Shown here one piece after another: positions 25,509-34,795 of a DNA stretch of 64,000 nt (position 1 is its first letter; each line of letters starts with the position of its first letter). Source of the stretch: Sphingomonas panacisoli (GTDB taxonomy: Bacteria > Pseudomonadota > Alphaproteobacteria > Sphingomonadales > Sphingomonadaceae). Position numbers and translations under genes: made by a program. The notes under the pieces are model-generated. The model searched no databases. It had not been told where the DNA came from and saw only the letters and a list, made by a program, of their open reading frames with translations. The stretch is taken from NCBI RefSeq assembly GCF_007859635.1, contig NZ_CP042306.1:2542001-2606000 (forward strand). The letters run 5' to 3'.

Positions 25509-26964
25509 GCCCGAGCGCCTGGGCGTGAGTCGGCTGGCGCGACACCGCGTCCTTCACGAAGCCGAGCATCCGGCGGAACTGCGCGGCGACCTCGGCGTCG
25601 TCGGTCGCGTCGATCCGCGGCGGCCAGCTTACCGGGACGACCCCAAGCCCCGTCAGCATCGCGCGCCAATGGTCGAACGGAATGCTGTCCTCTTCCATCG
25701 GCGGCAGTTCGCCCCGCGCGTGGAACGTGGCGATGATGTGCGCGAGCGTTGCCGGCGGTTCGGCCGCGCGGCCGGCATGCCAGAACAATCCGGGGAACGG
25801 CGCCAGCGCATAGAAGGCCGCCTGGTAATCGCGAAGCCGCTCGAACGACCCGCGCATGACGCGGTTATATTCGGCGCGGCTCGGCGCTGCATCGGCGCCC
25901 GCCGGAAAATGCGTGAGGAGCGCGATCAACCCCAGTTGCAGCGCGTGCAGATCGAGATTGTGAACCGGGTCGAGCGCGCAGGCCGCGCCACCGATCGCGA
26001 CGCAATTGTGCGCCCATGGCTCGGTGCGGCATCCCGGATCGGAGGGGCGCAGCACCGCATCGCTCAACGCCAGGCCGCTCGCCGACCCCGCCCCGCGCAG
26101 TGCGTCCTCGTCGCCGATCAGGCTGCTCGCAAAAGCGTGGACCACATGGGTCGCCGCCTGGCCGGGATAGAGCGCGGTCCAGCCGCCGTGCCAGGCGCGC
26201 AGTTCGGCATAAGTCGGGATCGGGTCGAATGCTGGCCCGCGCGCGACGAACATGCGATCGACCGGAAAGTGCGTGCGCCAACTGTCCTGCGCGATGCCCA
26301 GCGTCTTTTCGATGAGTGCGGCATCGTCGCCCGTCGCGTCGACGAACAGGTCACCCGCAATCCGCTGTCCGTCGGCGACGAGTGCGATGAGATCGCCCGT
26401 CTCGTCGCGCTCGACCGCGATGTGGTTCGCCGACAGCACCGTGATGCCGGTCCGTGTCGCGACCGATTTCAGTCCCCCGGCATAAGCGATCGCGGGCAAG
26501 TGATAGCCGTAATCGGCGCGGCCATACACTTCGCTCGCCTCGTCGGGGATCATCACCCTGCCCTGCCGCGCGGCGGCGGCGGTCAGCGAGAAATCCTCGA
26601 ATCCGGCGGGCAGTCCGGCGTCGCGACCCTTCACCCAATAGCCGAAAAAGTCGGCGCCATCGATCGCCGTTCCGTAACCGCCATAGGCGTTGAGGAATGC
26701 GGGATTGCCGCCGAGCATATCGACGATGTTCTGCCCGAGCGAAAAGGCACCGCGCGTCCCGCGCAGCAAGTCGCGCTCGTCGAGCCCGAGCCGCGCGTGG
26801 AGCGCCTCGATCCCCGGCAGCGTCGCATAGACGTCGGACGGGTAGAGCTTGCTGGGCAATTCGATCGCGGTGACCACGACGCCCGCCGCGCGCAACGCCG
26901 CCTGCAGCACGCATGCCGCGAGCCAGAGCGGCGCATCGCGACCGAGGATGACGACGCGGGTCAT
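25501..26964 (-). CDS. Degenerate tryptophan-halogenase-like flavoprotein
   Basis: 487 residues from ATG 26964, overlapping the stop of the next upstream halogenase gene (ATGA). It aligns along its length with flavin-dependent tryptophan halogenases and keeps the C-terminal segments (HNCVAIGGAACALDPVHNLD, AEYNRVMRG). However, the FAD-binding GxGxxG motif is replaced (LGRDAPLW at residues 7-14), the catalytic lysine position is Ser75, and the WxWxIP motif is absent (GGWTALYP in that region). It may be an inactive partner or have a changed reaction. The 3' end overlaps the cupin gene by 8 nt. Confidence 0.7.
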   Translation of the reverse strand: MTRVVILGRDAPLWLAACVLQAALRAAGVVVTAIELPSKLYPSDVYATLPGIEALHARLGLDERDLLRGTRGAFSLGQNIVDMLGGNPAFLNAYGGYGTAIDGADFFGYWVKGRDAGLPAGFEDFSLTAAAARQGRVMIPDEASEVYGRADYGYHLPAIAYAGGLKSVATRTGITVLSANHIAVERDETGDLIALVADGQRIAGDLFVDATGDDAALIEKTLGIAQDSWRTHFPVDRMFVARGPAFDPIPTYAELRAWHGGWTALYPGQAATHVVHAFASSLIGDEDALRGAGSASGLALSDAVLRPSDPGCRTEPWAHNCVAIGGAACALDPVHNLDLHALQLGLIALLTHFPAGADAAPSRAEYNRVMRGSFERLRDYQAAFYALAPFPGLFWHAGRAAEPPATLAHIIATFHARGELPPMEEDSIPFDHWRAMLTGLGVVPVSWPPRIDATDDAEVAAQFRRMLGFVKDAVSRQPTHAQALGHG

Positions 26965-28490
26965 GCTGCAGGCTCCAGCGCGGGCGCGGGGCAATAGCTG
27001 CGGATGAAGTCGCCATGCCTGGTCATGTCGGCGGCGTTCACGTCGATGCGATATTTGAGATCAGCGAGTTGCGCTTCGAGCTCGGCGAGCGGGATCGCCT
27101 CCGCCAGCAGGCTGTGCGCGTTCGGCAGGATGCCCTGCCCGACCAGGACCGCGAGCCAGCTGTCGCGGGAGAACAGGCCGTAGCGATAGTCGGGGGCCGC
27201 GGCCGACGCCTCGAACAACGCGATCTTGTGCGCGAGCCCGTCGGGCAGTTCCATGTTGCGGACATGGTCCCACAGCGCACCCTCGCGGCGATTGGCGAGA
27301 TAGTGGAGTACGATGAAATCGCGGCTGCGATCGTAATGGACCTCAAACAGCCGGTTGAACTCGGCCGCGAGGCGCGGATCGATCCCGCTGCGGCGCGTCG
27401 GCATCAGGTTGATCAGGTCCATCACCGCCGCCTGGATCAGGAAGATCGACGTCGATTCGAGCGGTTCGAGGAACCCGCTCGCCAGCCCGATCGCGACGCA
27501 ATTGCCCGCCCAGGCGGCGGCGCGGCGACCGGCCTGGAAGCGGAGCATCCGCGGCTCGCCGAGCGGCGCGGCGTCGAGCGCGCCGAGCAGCACGTCACGC
27601 GCCCGATCCTCATCGGTGAAGCTCGAGCAGAAGACGTGGCCGTTGCCGGTGCGGTGCTGTAGTCCGATCCGCCACGTCCACCCCGCCTCCTGCGCGGTCG
27701 CCCGGGTGAACGGCAGCAACGGTTCGGTGCGCAGACTCGGCACAGCGAACGCGCGGTCGCACGGTAGCCAGTGGCTCCAGTCGCACCACGCCGTGTCCAT
27801 CGTCTGGCCGACCAGCAGCGAGCGGAATCCGCTGCAGTCGATGAACAGGTCGCCTTCGATCACCGCACCCGATTCGAGCGTCACCGATGCGACATGTCCG
27901 CTCGAGGCATCGCGCGCGACATCGACGACCTTGCCCTCGATCCGCTCGACTCCGCGCGCGATCGACCAACGGCGCAGGAACGCGGCGTAGAGCCCGGCGT
28001 CGAAATGATAGGCATAGGCATAGGTCGATCGGATCGACTTGGGATCCTCGTTGGGCAGTTCGAACGCGTTGTTGCGGCAAGCCGCGATCGCGAACGAATA
28101 ATCGTGGAGCTCGCCGACATCGCACCCCGCCGCCTTCGCGCGTGCCCAGTGATGCTGGAAATCGATCCCCGCCCAAGGCTCGCCGAACGTGCCGAACGGA
28201 TGGACGTAGCGGTCGCCAGGCCGGTCCCAGCCGACGAATTCGATCCCGACTTTGAGCGACGCCTGGGTCTCGCGCATGAACTGCGCCTCGTCGATCCCCA
28301 GCGTATCGTTGAACACCTTGATGTGCGGCAGCGTCGCCTCGCCGACCCCGACCGTGCCGATCTCGTCGGACTCGATTAACGTGAGCGTATAGTCCCGTGC
28401 CGGCAGCAGCTTCGACAGCGCGGCCGCGGCCATCCAGCCGGCGGTGCCGCCGCCGACGATGACGATCCTGAGCGGTGCTGCCTCTGCCAT
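26961..28490 (-). CDS. Tryptophan 7-halogenase-like flavoprotein
   Basis: 509 residues. The FAD motif GGGTAGW is at 13-19 (full GxGxxG) and GVGEATLP at 48-55. Lys80 lies in the SLKVGIEF stretch and corresponds to the catalytic Lys of PrnA-type halogenases. The WxWxI motif is present as WTWRIG (the usual Pro is Gly), followed by GLQHRTGNGHVF. The active-site set is therefore largely intact. Homologues often sit in TonB-receptor/LacI loci in sphingomonads, Caulobacter and Xanthomonas, where the real substrate is not tryptophan. It is preceded by a terminator hairpin and followed by the degenerate paralogue. Confidence 0.85.
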   Translation of the reverse strand: MAEAAPLRIVIVGGGTAGWMAAAALSKLLPARDYTLTLIESDEIGTVGVGEATLPHIKVFNDTLGIDEAQFMRETQASLKVGIEFVGWDRPGDRYVHPFGTFGEPWAGIDFQHHWARAKAAGCDVGELHDYSFAIAACRNNAFELPNEDPKSIRSTYAYAYHFDAGLYAAFLRRWSIARGVERIEGKVVDVARDASSGHVASVTLESGAVIEGDLFIDCSGFRSLLVGQTMDTAWCDWSHWLPCDRAFAVPSLRTEPLLPFTRATAQEAGWTWRIGLQHRTGNGHVFCSSFTDEDRARDVLLGALDAAPLGEPRMLRFQAGRRAAAWAGNCVAIGLASGFLEPLESTSIFLIQAAVMDLINLMPTRRSGIDPRLAAEFNRLFEVHYDRSRDFIVLHYLANRREGALWDHVRNMELPDGLAHKIALFEASAAAPDYRYGLFSRDSWLAVLVGQGILPNAHSLLAEAIPLAELEAQLADLKYRIDVNAADMTRHGDFIRSYCPAPALEPAA

Positions 28491-28508
28491 GCCCTCATTC
28501 CCTCACCG

Positions 28509-28543
28509 AAAAAGTGGGCGCCGCCCCGACGGAACGGCGCCCA
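28509..28543 (-). terminator. Rho-independent-type terminator/attenuator after the TonB receptor
   Basis: On the minus strand a 9-bp stem, TGGGCGCCG (from 28543) / CGGCGCCCA (to 28515), encloses an 11-nt loop and is followed by CTTTTTC (T5 = A run 28509-28513). It sits in the 63-nt gap between the receptor stop and the start of the halogenase gene. It probably limits read-through so that the receptor is made in excess over the downstream enzymes. Confidence 0.8.
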
Positions 28544-28553
28544 GTGGAGGAAA

Positions 28554-31500
28554 TCAGAACTTGAACCGTCCGCCAATCGCGAACCGCCGATCGACCACGC
28601 CCCAGTTGGAGTCCATGTAGACGGGCTTGGCCCCCGGCGAGACCGCGGAGTCGCCGAAGATCTGCTGCTGATAGGTGACGCGCGTGTTGAGGATGTTCTG
28701 CGCTTCCAGCGAGAGCTCGAAATACTTCGTGATCGAGAAGCGGAGCGACCCGTCGAGGAAACCCGCCGCCTTCTGGAACACCGGCAGACCGATGCAGCAG
28801 TCGAGGTTGTTGGTCAGGAAGCGCGACCGCCAGTTATAGGCGACCCGAAGCGCGACCGGTCCCTTCTCATACAGCCCGACGAGGTTGAACGAATGTTTCG
28901 AGATACCGGCCAGCTGGTGCGAGTCGATCACCGCACCGCGCCCGCCGCTGACGTCGAGGCCGGCGCCCTGGCCGCCGGTGCCGCCATTGTCGAGCGCACC
29001 GACCGCGATCAGGTTCGAGTTCTTGATCCCGCTTTGATCGACGAACGTATAATTGGCCTGGATGCCGAGGCCCGAGAGCGCCCCCGGCAGGAAGTCGAAG
29101 AAGGTCTGGTAGCCGACTTCGAAGCCCTTGAGCTCACCGCCGCCCGACTGGTTGCGCGGGCCGCGCAGCAGAACGTTCTGGGTGGACCCGCTGTTGGTGA
29201 ACGTCCGATTGAACTGCCCGTACGAGATCGAATTGTGCAGTTTCTTGTAGAACAGGTCGATCGACAGCGACGACGATTTGCCCATGTAGCGCTCGAACGT
29301 CAGGTCGAATTGGTCGGCGGTCATCGGCCGTAGCCCGGCATACCCGGATTCCGCGTTGAACACGAAGTTGTAGCCGGTGACGTTCGCCGCCACATGCGCC
29401 GCCGTCGGCGAGTTATAGACGACGTAGGGCGAGTCCGGCCCCGTGTTGATGATCGGCGAATTGATCGCGACGAAGTTCCTGAGCAATCCGAAATCGGGCC
29501 GCGACAACGCGCGCGAATAGCCGAAGCGGATATAGGTCTTGTCGTCGAGCCCGAGCCGTAGGTTGAAGCTCGGCAGCACGTTCGTATACGACGCCTCGAG
29601 CGAATTGGGCGTGCCGCCGCCATTGGCGAAGGCCAGGATCGGCGCGGTCAGGTAGCATTTCGGATTGACCACAGCGGTTCCCGACAGCGGCGTGCCGCAG
29701 GCGGGCAGCGCGTTGAGCGCGGTCGGCGTCGGATAGGCGACCGAGCCGTCGCTCACCACCTTCGTCCGCACGACGCGGACACCGACATTGCCCTGCACCC
29801 GGACGCCGCCGCCGAAGATCGGCCGGTCGCCGCCGAAGCTGAGCATCGCATAGCCCGCCGTCGTCGTTTCCGACGTCCGGGTCACCTCGGCTGGCGTGAA
29901 GCAATCGGCGACGGTCGCCTCGGCGCGGTCGCAGATCGGCGTGTAGCTGTTGAGCGGCGCGTTGGTGCGCGGTCCCAGCGCGTTGATCAGCGCCGGGAAG
30001 TTCTGCAGCGTCGCGCGATTGAGATAGACCAGCGGGCTGTTGGCATAAGCGGCGCCGTCATAGAATTTGCTGCCGAGCGTGGTCGATTCCCAAATGCCGG
30101 CGCCATAGCCCGCAAAAGGCGGATGGCCGGCCGCGCAGGCTGGATAGGCCCCGCCGGTCGTGTTGTCGGCGTTGAACCCCGGCCCGTTGCAATTCCAGTT
30201 CGCCGCGATCGGCGTCCAGTTGAACGTCGAATAGCGCACCGTCTGATTGCGATCGGCATAGCGCACGCCGACCTTCAGCGAGTCAAGCCAGCCGGTCTTG
30301 CTGAAATCATATTGCAGGTCGCCGCGGAACGCCCATTCGTCGGCGTCATTGTCCTCGACGTGACCCTGGATGAATGGGATCCAGTAATTGTGCGGATTGG
30401 ACAGCCCGCCGCTCGCGTAATTGACGTTCGATCCCGGCAGCAGCTTGACGTTGGGCGTGCCGTCGCCGTTCACGCTGTATTGCATATTGGCCATCGATCC
30501 GACCGCGACGAGGATGTCGTTGTTGTTGGTCGACGCGGTGATGCGCTGGCCGTCGAGCGTCAGGCGGAGGTTGTCGGTGATCTTCCAGTCGATATTCGCG
30601 GAGAAGTCGCGCGTCCCCTCCTTATGATCGAAATTGCGCGCTTCGTTCTGGAAATAGAGCCCGTCGCGCAGCGTCGTGCAGACCGAAGGCGCGGCGCAGT
30701 TGTTGACGAACGGCACGCCGGGAACCGCCGAACCCGTATTGATCGCGTCCTGCGTGCTGCTCCAGCTTCCCGCCCAGCTGCCATGGCCCTGGGTCAGCAC
30801 GCCCGAGGTGAGCATCCCGTTCGACCCGAAGGTCAGCGCCGGGGTACCGTCGGCCGCGCCCAGGATCGTGCCGGTGCGTGGATTGAACGCCGACGTACCG
30901 TAATAATTGCCGTCGAAGATCACATGGCTCGCGCGTTCCAGCCACGCATTCTTGTACTTCGAATCGGTATATTGGAGCGTCAGCAGGAAGCGTTCGGACT
31001 TGTCCTGGAACTGCCCGGCAAGCGAAATGCCGCGCCGCGTGCGGTCGTAATCGACCTGCGAATAGCGGATCCCGTCGGGGATGTACGCCCAGCCGGTGCC
31101 GCCGAACGTGTTGGAGGTGCACCCGATCAGCCCGTTCGACCCGACATTGGCGGTGCCGTCCGCCTTGGTCGCGCCCGCCGAGCAATAGGTGTCGATCTTG
31201 TCCATGATCACGCTTTCGGTCCGCGTGATGACATGGCTGCGCGCGAAATCGGCGAGCAGACCGAAGCGTCCGATGTTGGTCTCGAACGTGTCGCTGACGA
31301 GCGCCGAGAATTCGCCGGTCCACTTCTTCGACCGATCGCCGTAGCTCGCTTTGCCGTTACCGGTGACGACCAGGCCCTTCTGGTCGAACGGCAGTCGCGT
31401 GCGCAAATCGACGGTGCCGGCGATGCCACCCTCGATCATGTCGGCGGTAGTGTTCTTGTACGCGTCGACGCGCGACATCAGTTCGGGGGAGATGTCGTTG

Positions 31501-31941
31501 AAGTTGAGCCCGCGCGCCGCGTCGGCCGAGAAGCTGTCGCGGCCGTTGAACTGCGTGCGGACCAGCGGCAGGCCGCGGAGCAGCACGCCCGCGGCCTCGC
31601 CCGAGGGGTGCGTCGAGTCGTCGGTCGATTGCAGACGCGATACCGTGACGCCCGGGATACGCGAGAGTGCGCCCGACACCGACGTATCGGGGAAGGCACC
31701 GATATCGGTCGCGCTGATCGAGATCGACGACGGTCGCGGCGTTGCGCTTGGTCTCGGCGGCGTCGCCCAATGCCTTGCGCGTGCCGACGACGATGATGTC
31801 GCTGTCGCCGCCGTCGTTGGTCGTATCGACCTGCGGAGACGGATCGGCCGGTGTGGTTTGCGCCATCGCGGGCATCACGCCCAGCATCAGCGCCATCAGT
31901 GAAGCGCCGGACCACAGGCCCTTGGCGTACGATTTCGTCAT
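28554..31941 (-). pseudogene. TonB-dependent receptor of the carbohydrate locus, 1-nt frameshift as written
   Basis: The N-terminal part starts at ATG 31941 with GGGGAGAGGG upstream and gives a signal peptide (MTKSYAKGLWSGASLMALML, cut after AMA), then TonB-box-like DIIVVGTRKA. At about 31719-31725 the frame changes: GAT C TCGATC appears to carry one extra base (C 31722). The correct frame then continues SISATDIGAFPDTSVSGAL and SRIPGVTV to the C-terminus (28554). Removing one base restores an about 1129-residue receptor. The large extracellular beta-barrel has typical C-terminal RVTYQQ and FAIGGRFKF. It would import oligosaccharides. Either the gene is broken or the base is a sequencing error. 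Confidence 0.88.
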
Positions 31942-32062
31942 CGATCCCTCTCCCCTGCAATTGCCCCTCATTACGGAGGCTCGTTGCCGTTACCGCCGCA
32001 CTGCCGATCGCGGATGATCTGGGCCGCAGGGTCGCGAACCGCGCACGTCATCCGTCATCGTT

Positions 32063-32186
32063 GTGCAACGATTTGCACTTCTTTGCGTAGAGCATTGCAG
32101 GAATCAAGCGTAAATTTGCGCTAATTGCGCAACAATCTCGCAAGCACTTGCGCAATAATTGAATTTTTTTAATGCAAGATTTGCAT
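32063..32186. promoter_or_regulatory. Cluster of four GCAA/TTGC palindromes upstream of the TonB receptor
   Basis: Four inverted repeats lie in the 252-nt gap between the MFS gene and the receptor: GTGCAA-CGAT-TTGCAC (32063-32078), TTGCGC-TAATT-GCGCAA (32116-32132), CGCAAG-CA-CTTGCG (32139-32152) and ATGCAA-GAT-TTGCAT (32172-32186). All share GCAA..TTGC half-sites but have different spacers. The LacI-family gene lies on the other side of the MFS gene. The sites are the natural candidates for operator(s) of that regulator or for a second factor. The promoter elements themselves were not assigned. Confidence 0.55.
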
Positions 32187-32193
32187 AAACCGC

Positions 32194-33723
32194 TTACAAC
32201 GGTTGCGTCTCTTTGATGGTCAATGCGGCGAGCGCCGCCGCCAACAAGGCCATCGCTGCCAGACCGAGCGCCAGGATCGCCTGCGCACCGAACAGATGGT
32301 TGACGATCGCGCCGAGCACGGTGGCGGCAAAAAGCTGGGGGAGGACGAGAAAGGTATTATGGATGCCCATATACACCCCCATCTTGTCGGGCGGCACGGC
32401 ACTCGCGATCATCGCATAGGGCAGCGCGAGGATCGCCGCCCAGGCGCAGCCGATGCCAATCACCGGCACCCACAACAGCATGGGGTCGTCGATCATCACG
32501 AAGCCGAACAGCCCCGCGGCGCCGAGCACCAGGCAGATCGCATGCGTCGCGGGGCGGCCGATCCGCTGCGCGATTGGCGGCAACAGGAAAGCGCCGAGCG
32601 CGGCGACCGCATTGTAGCCGGCGAACAGAATGCCGACCCAATCCGCCGCTTCGTTGTACGCAGCGGACGTCGTGTCGCTGGCGCCGTAATGGTGCGCGGA
32701 CACGGCGGGGATCGCATAGATCCAGAAACAGAACAGCCCGAACCAGGTCAGGAACTGCACGACCGCCAGCCGACGCATGACGCCGGGCATGTGCAGGATG
32801 TCCTCGACGATTTCGAACAGGCCGAGCGACGTGTGGCCGCGACGGCGCATCGCGATGACGACGAATTGCGCGAACCCGAACGTGACGGCGATCGCCGCCA
32901 GCACGTAGATTTCATGTTCGAGCCCGCGCGCCCAGGCGATTCCGCCGATCGCCAGCCCGACCGCCGTCCAGGCCAGCCCACTGCGCGTCAGCGTCGCCTC
33001 CCCCGTCGCGCTCAGCGGGCCGCGCGGTGTGCGCGCGATCGCATCGGCGACCAGGCTTTCGGGCGGTCGCTCGCGCGTCGTGACGACGGTCCACAATACC
33101 GTCGCGACCAGCCCCGCAGCGCCGATCTCAAACGTCAGCCGCACCGATGGCGGCAATTGTCCCGGCGGCGCGACGCCGATCACGCCGAACCAGTGCGACA
33201 GGATCCACGGCAGGGCCGACGAGAATACCGCGCCGGCACCGATGAAGAACACTTGGACCGCGTAGCCTTCGGTCCGCTGTTCCTCGGGCAGATTGTCGGC
33301 GACCAGCGCGCGGAACGGTTCGGCGGCGATGTTGACCGACGCGGTCAGCAGCCACAGCGCGACGCTCGCCGCGAACAGGCTGGTGACGTTGGGCATCACG
33401 ACCATCGCCAGCGCCGTCAGCAACGCGCCGCCGAGCACGAACGGCCGGCGGCGCCCGAGCGGTCCCCAGGTACGATCGGACCAATAACCGATCAGCGGCT
33501 GGATCAGCAGGCCGGTGATCGGCGCGGCGATCCACAGGATCGGCAGCTGGGCGATCTCCGCCCCCAGCGTCTGGAAGATGCGGCTGGTATCGACGTTCTG
33601 CAGGCCCCACACGATCTGCACGCCGAACAGGCCGATGCACATGTTCCAGATGTGCGACAGCCCGATCCGCGGGCGACCGCTCGTCACCTTCGGCGCAACG
33701 CTCGTTTGCTCCGTCGCTTGCAA
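32194..33723 (-). CDS. MFS transporter (SLC45/maltose-type sugar transporter-like)
   Basis: 509 residues with about twelve hydrophobic helices. Conserved pieces are WNMCIGLFGVQIVWGLQN near the N-terminus, SRIFQTLGAEI, and SDRTWGPLGRRRPFVLGG in loop 2-3 (MFS signature), which matches the SLC45-type sugar transporters seen in sphingomonad and Caulobacter maltose loci. The only start codon between the upstream stop and the conserved N-terminus is TTG 33723 (MQATEQTSVAP), with AGAGGGG close before it. It likely moves the sugar across the inner membrane. It is divergent from lacI, 50 nt apart. Confidence 0.85.
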   Translation of the reverse strand: MQATEQTSVAPKVTSGRPRIGLSHIWNMCIGLFGVQIVWGLQNVDTSRIFQTLGAEIAQLPILWIAAPITGLLIQPLIGYWSDRTWGPLGRRRPFVLGGALLTALAMVVMPNVTSLFAASVALWLLTASVNIAAEPFRALVADNLPEEQRTEGYAVQVFFIGAGAVFSSALPWILSHWFGVIGVAPPGQLPPSVRLTFEIGAAGLVATVLWTVVTTRERPPESLVADAIARTPRGPLSATGEATLTRSGLAWTAVGLAIGGIAWARGLEHEIYVLAAIAVTFGFAQFVVIAMRRRGHTSLGLFEIVEDILHMPGVMRRLAVVQFLTWFGLFCFWIYAIPAVSAHHYGASDTTSAAYNEAADWVGILFAGYNAVAALGAFLLPPIAQRIGRPATHAICLVLGAAGLFGFVMIDDPMLLWVPVIGIGCAWAAILALPYAMIASAVPPDKMGVYMGIHNTFLVLPQLFAATVLGAIVNHLFGAQAILALGLAAMALLAAALAALTIKETQPL

Positions 33724-33773
33724 AACCCCTCTCGCGAACCTTTAGTCGGCTCCTCTTTCTCAGCTTGGGCATA

Positions 33774-34787
33774 ATGGGCACCAACAGCAACAACAATACG
33801 ACGCTCCAGGATCTGGCCCGACTGGCCGGCGTCTCGGTGTCGACCGTCTCGCGCGCGCTCAACGACGAGCCGGTGATCAGCACCAAGACCAAGCAACGCG
33901 TCTGGGCGCTGGCGCGTGAGCACAATTACCCGTTCCGCCACTACATGCCCGCCGCCCCGATCGGCGCGGAGGGGTCGATCGCGATCGTCACCCCGCACGT
34001 TCGTGGCCGGCCGGTGCCGCTGACCCACCCGTTCTTCCTCGAACTGATCGCGCAGATCGGCGAGGCGGCGCGCGCGCGCGATTGCGATTTCGTGGTCAGC
34101 CATATCTCGCCTGCCGGCTATGACGATTTGGTCCATGCCGTGACGACCAGCCGTGCGAGCGGCGTGATCTTCCTCGGCCAGGGGACCTTGCACGACCAGC
34201 TCAACCAGTTGGCGATGACCAAGGAACGTTTCGTCGTCTGGGGCGCGCATATCGCCGGCCAGCGCTATTGCTCGGTCGGGTCCGACAATATCCTGGGCGG
34301 CCGCCGCGCGACGCTTCACCTGACTCGGATGGGGCGCAAGCGGATCATGTTCCTGGGCGGCAGCGACCCCGAAGCATCGCAGCGCCGGCGCGGTTACCTG
34401 GACGGTGTTGCCGAAAGCCGATTGGAGGCGGACCCCGCGCTGATCGTGTCGGTCGAGTTCGAGCTGGAGGCGGCCGAAGCGGCGGTCGCGCGGCTGATCC
34501 ACGAAGGCGTCACCTTCGACGGGATCGTCGCATCGTCGGACTTGATCGCGCTGGGCGCCATTCGTGCGCTTCGGCGCAGCGGGCTGACCGTGCCCGGCGA
34601 TGTGTCCGTGGTCGGTTATGACGACATGCTGCTCAGCCGCCTCAGCACGCCGACGCTGAGTACGATCCGCCAGGACACCGCCGAGGCCGGGCGGCTGCTG
34701 GTATCGCGGGTGCTCGATTTCTCCCCCGACCATTCGCCGGTGCATTTGCCGACCGACCTGATCGTGCGGGAATCCTGCGGGGGCTGA
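33774..34787 (+). CDS. LacI-family transcriptional regulator
   Basis: 337 residues from ATG 33774. The N-terminal HTH is TLQDLARLAGVSVSTVSRAL at residues 10-29. The periplasmic-binding-like effector domain follows, with GVIFLGQGTLHDQL and DGIVASSDLIALGAIRALRR, then GDVSVVGYDDMLLSRLSTP near the C-terminus. It is divergent from the MFS gene (50-nt gap) and close to the four palindromes at 32063-32186. It is therefore probably the repressor of the carbohydrate operon, induced by a sugar related to the GH97 product. The ligand is not known. It converges with the DctD-like gene (8-nt gap). Confidence 0.9.
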   Translation: MGTNSNNNTTLQDLARLAGVSVSTVSRALNDEPVISTKTKQRVWALAREHNYPFRHYMPAAPIGAEGSIAIVTPHVRGRPVPLTHPFFLELIAQIGEAARARDCDFVVSHISPAGYDDLVHAVTTSRASGVIFLGQGTLHDQLNQLAMTKERFVVWGAHIAGQRYCSVGSDNILGGRRATLHLTRMGRKRIMFLGGSDPEASQRRRGYLDGVAESRLEADPALIVSVEFELEAAEAAVARLIHEGVTFDGIVASSDLIALGAIRALRRSGLTVPGDVSVVGYDDMLLSRLSTPTLSTIRQDTAEAGRLLVSRVLDFSPDHSPVHLPTDLIVRESCGG

Positions 34788-34795
34788 AGCGCGCC

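Noticed and set aside
28554..31679. Treating the receptor as an intact 1041-residue gene from GTG 31679
   Set aside because: It would lack the signal peptide and TonB box, which are present in another frame immediately upstream. The 1-nt shift joins them, so this is a frameshifted gene, not a natural short form.
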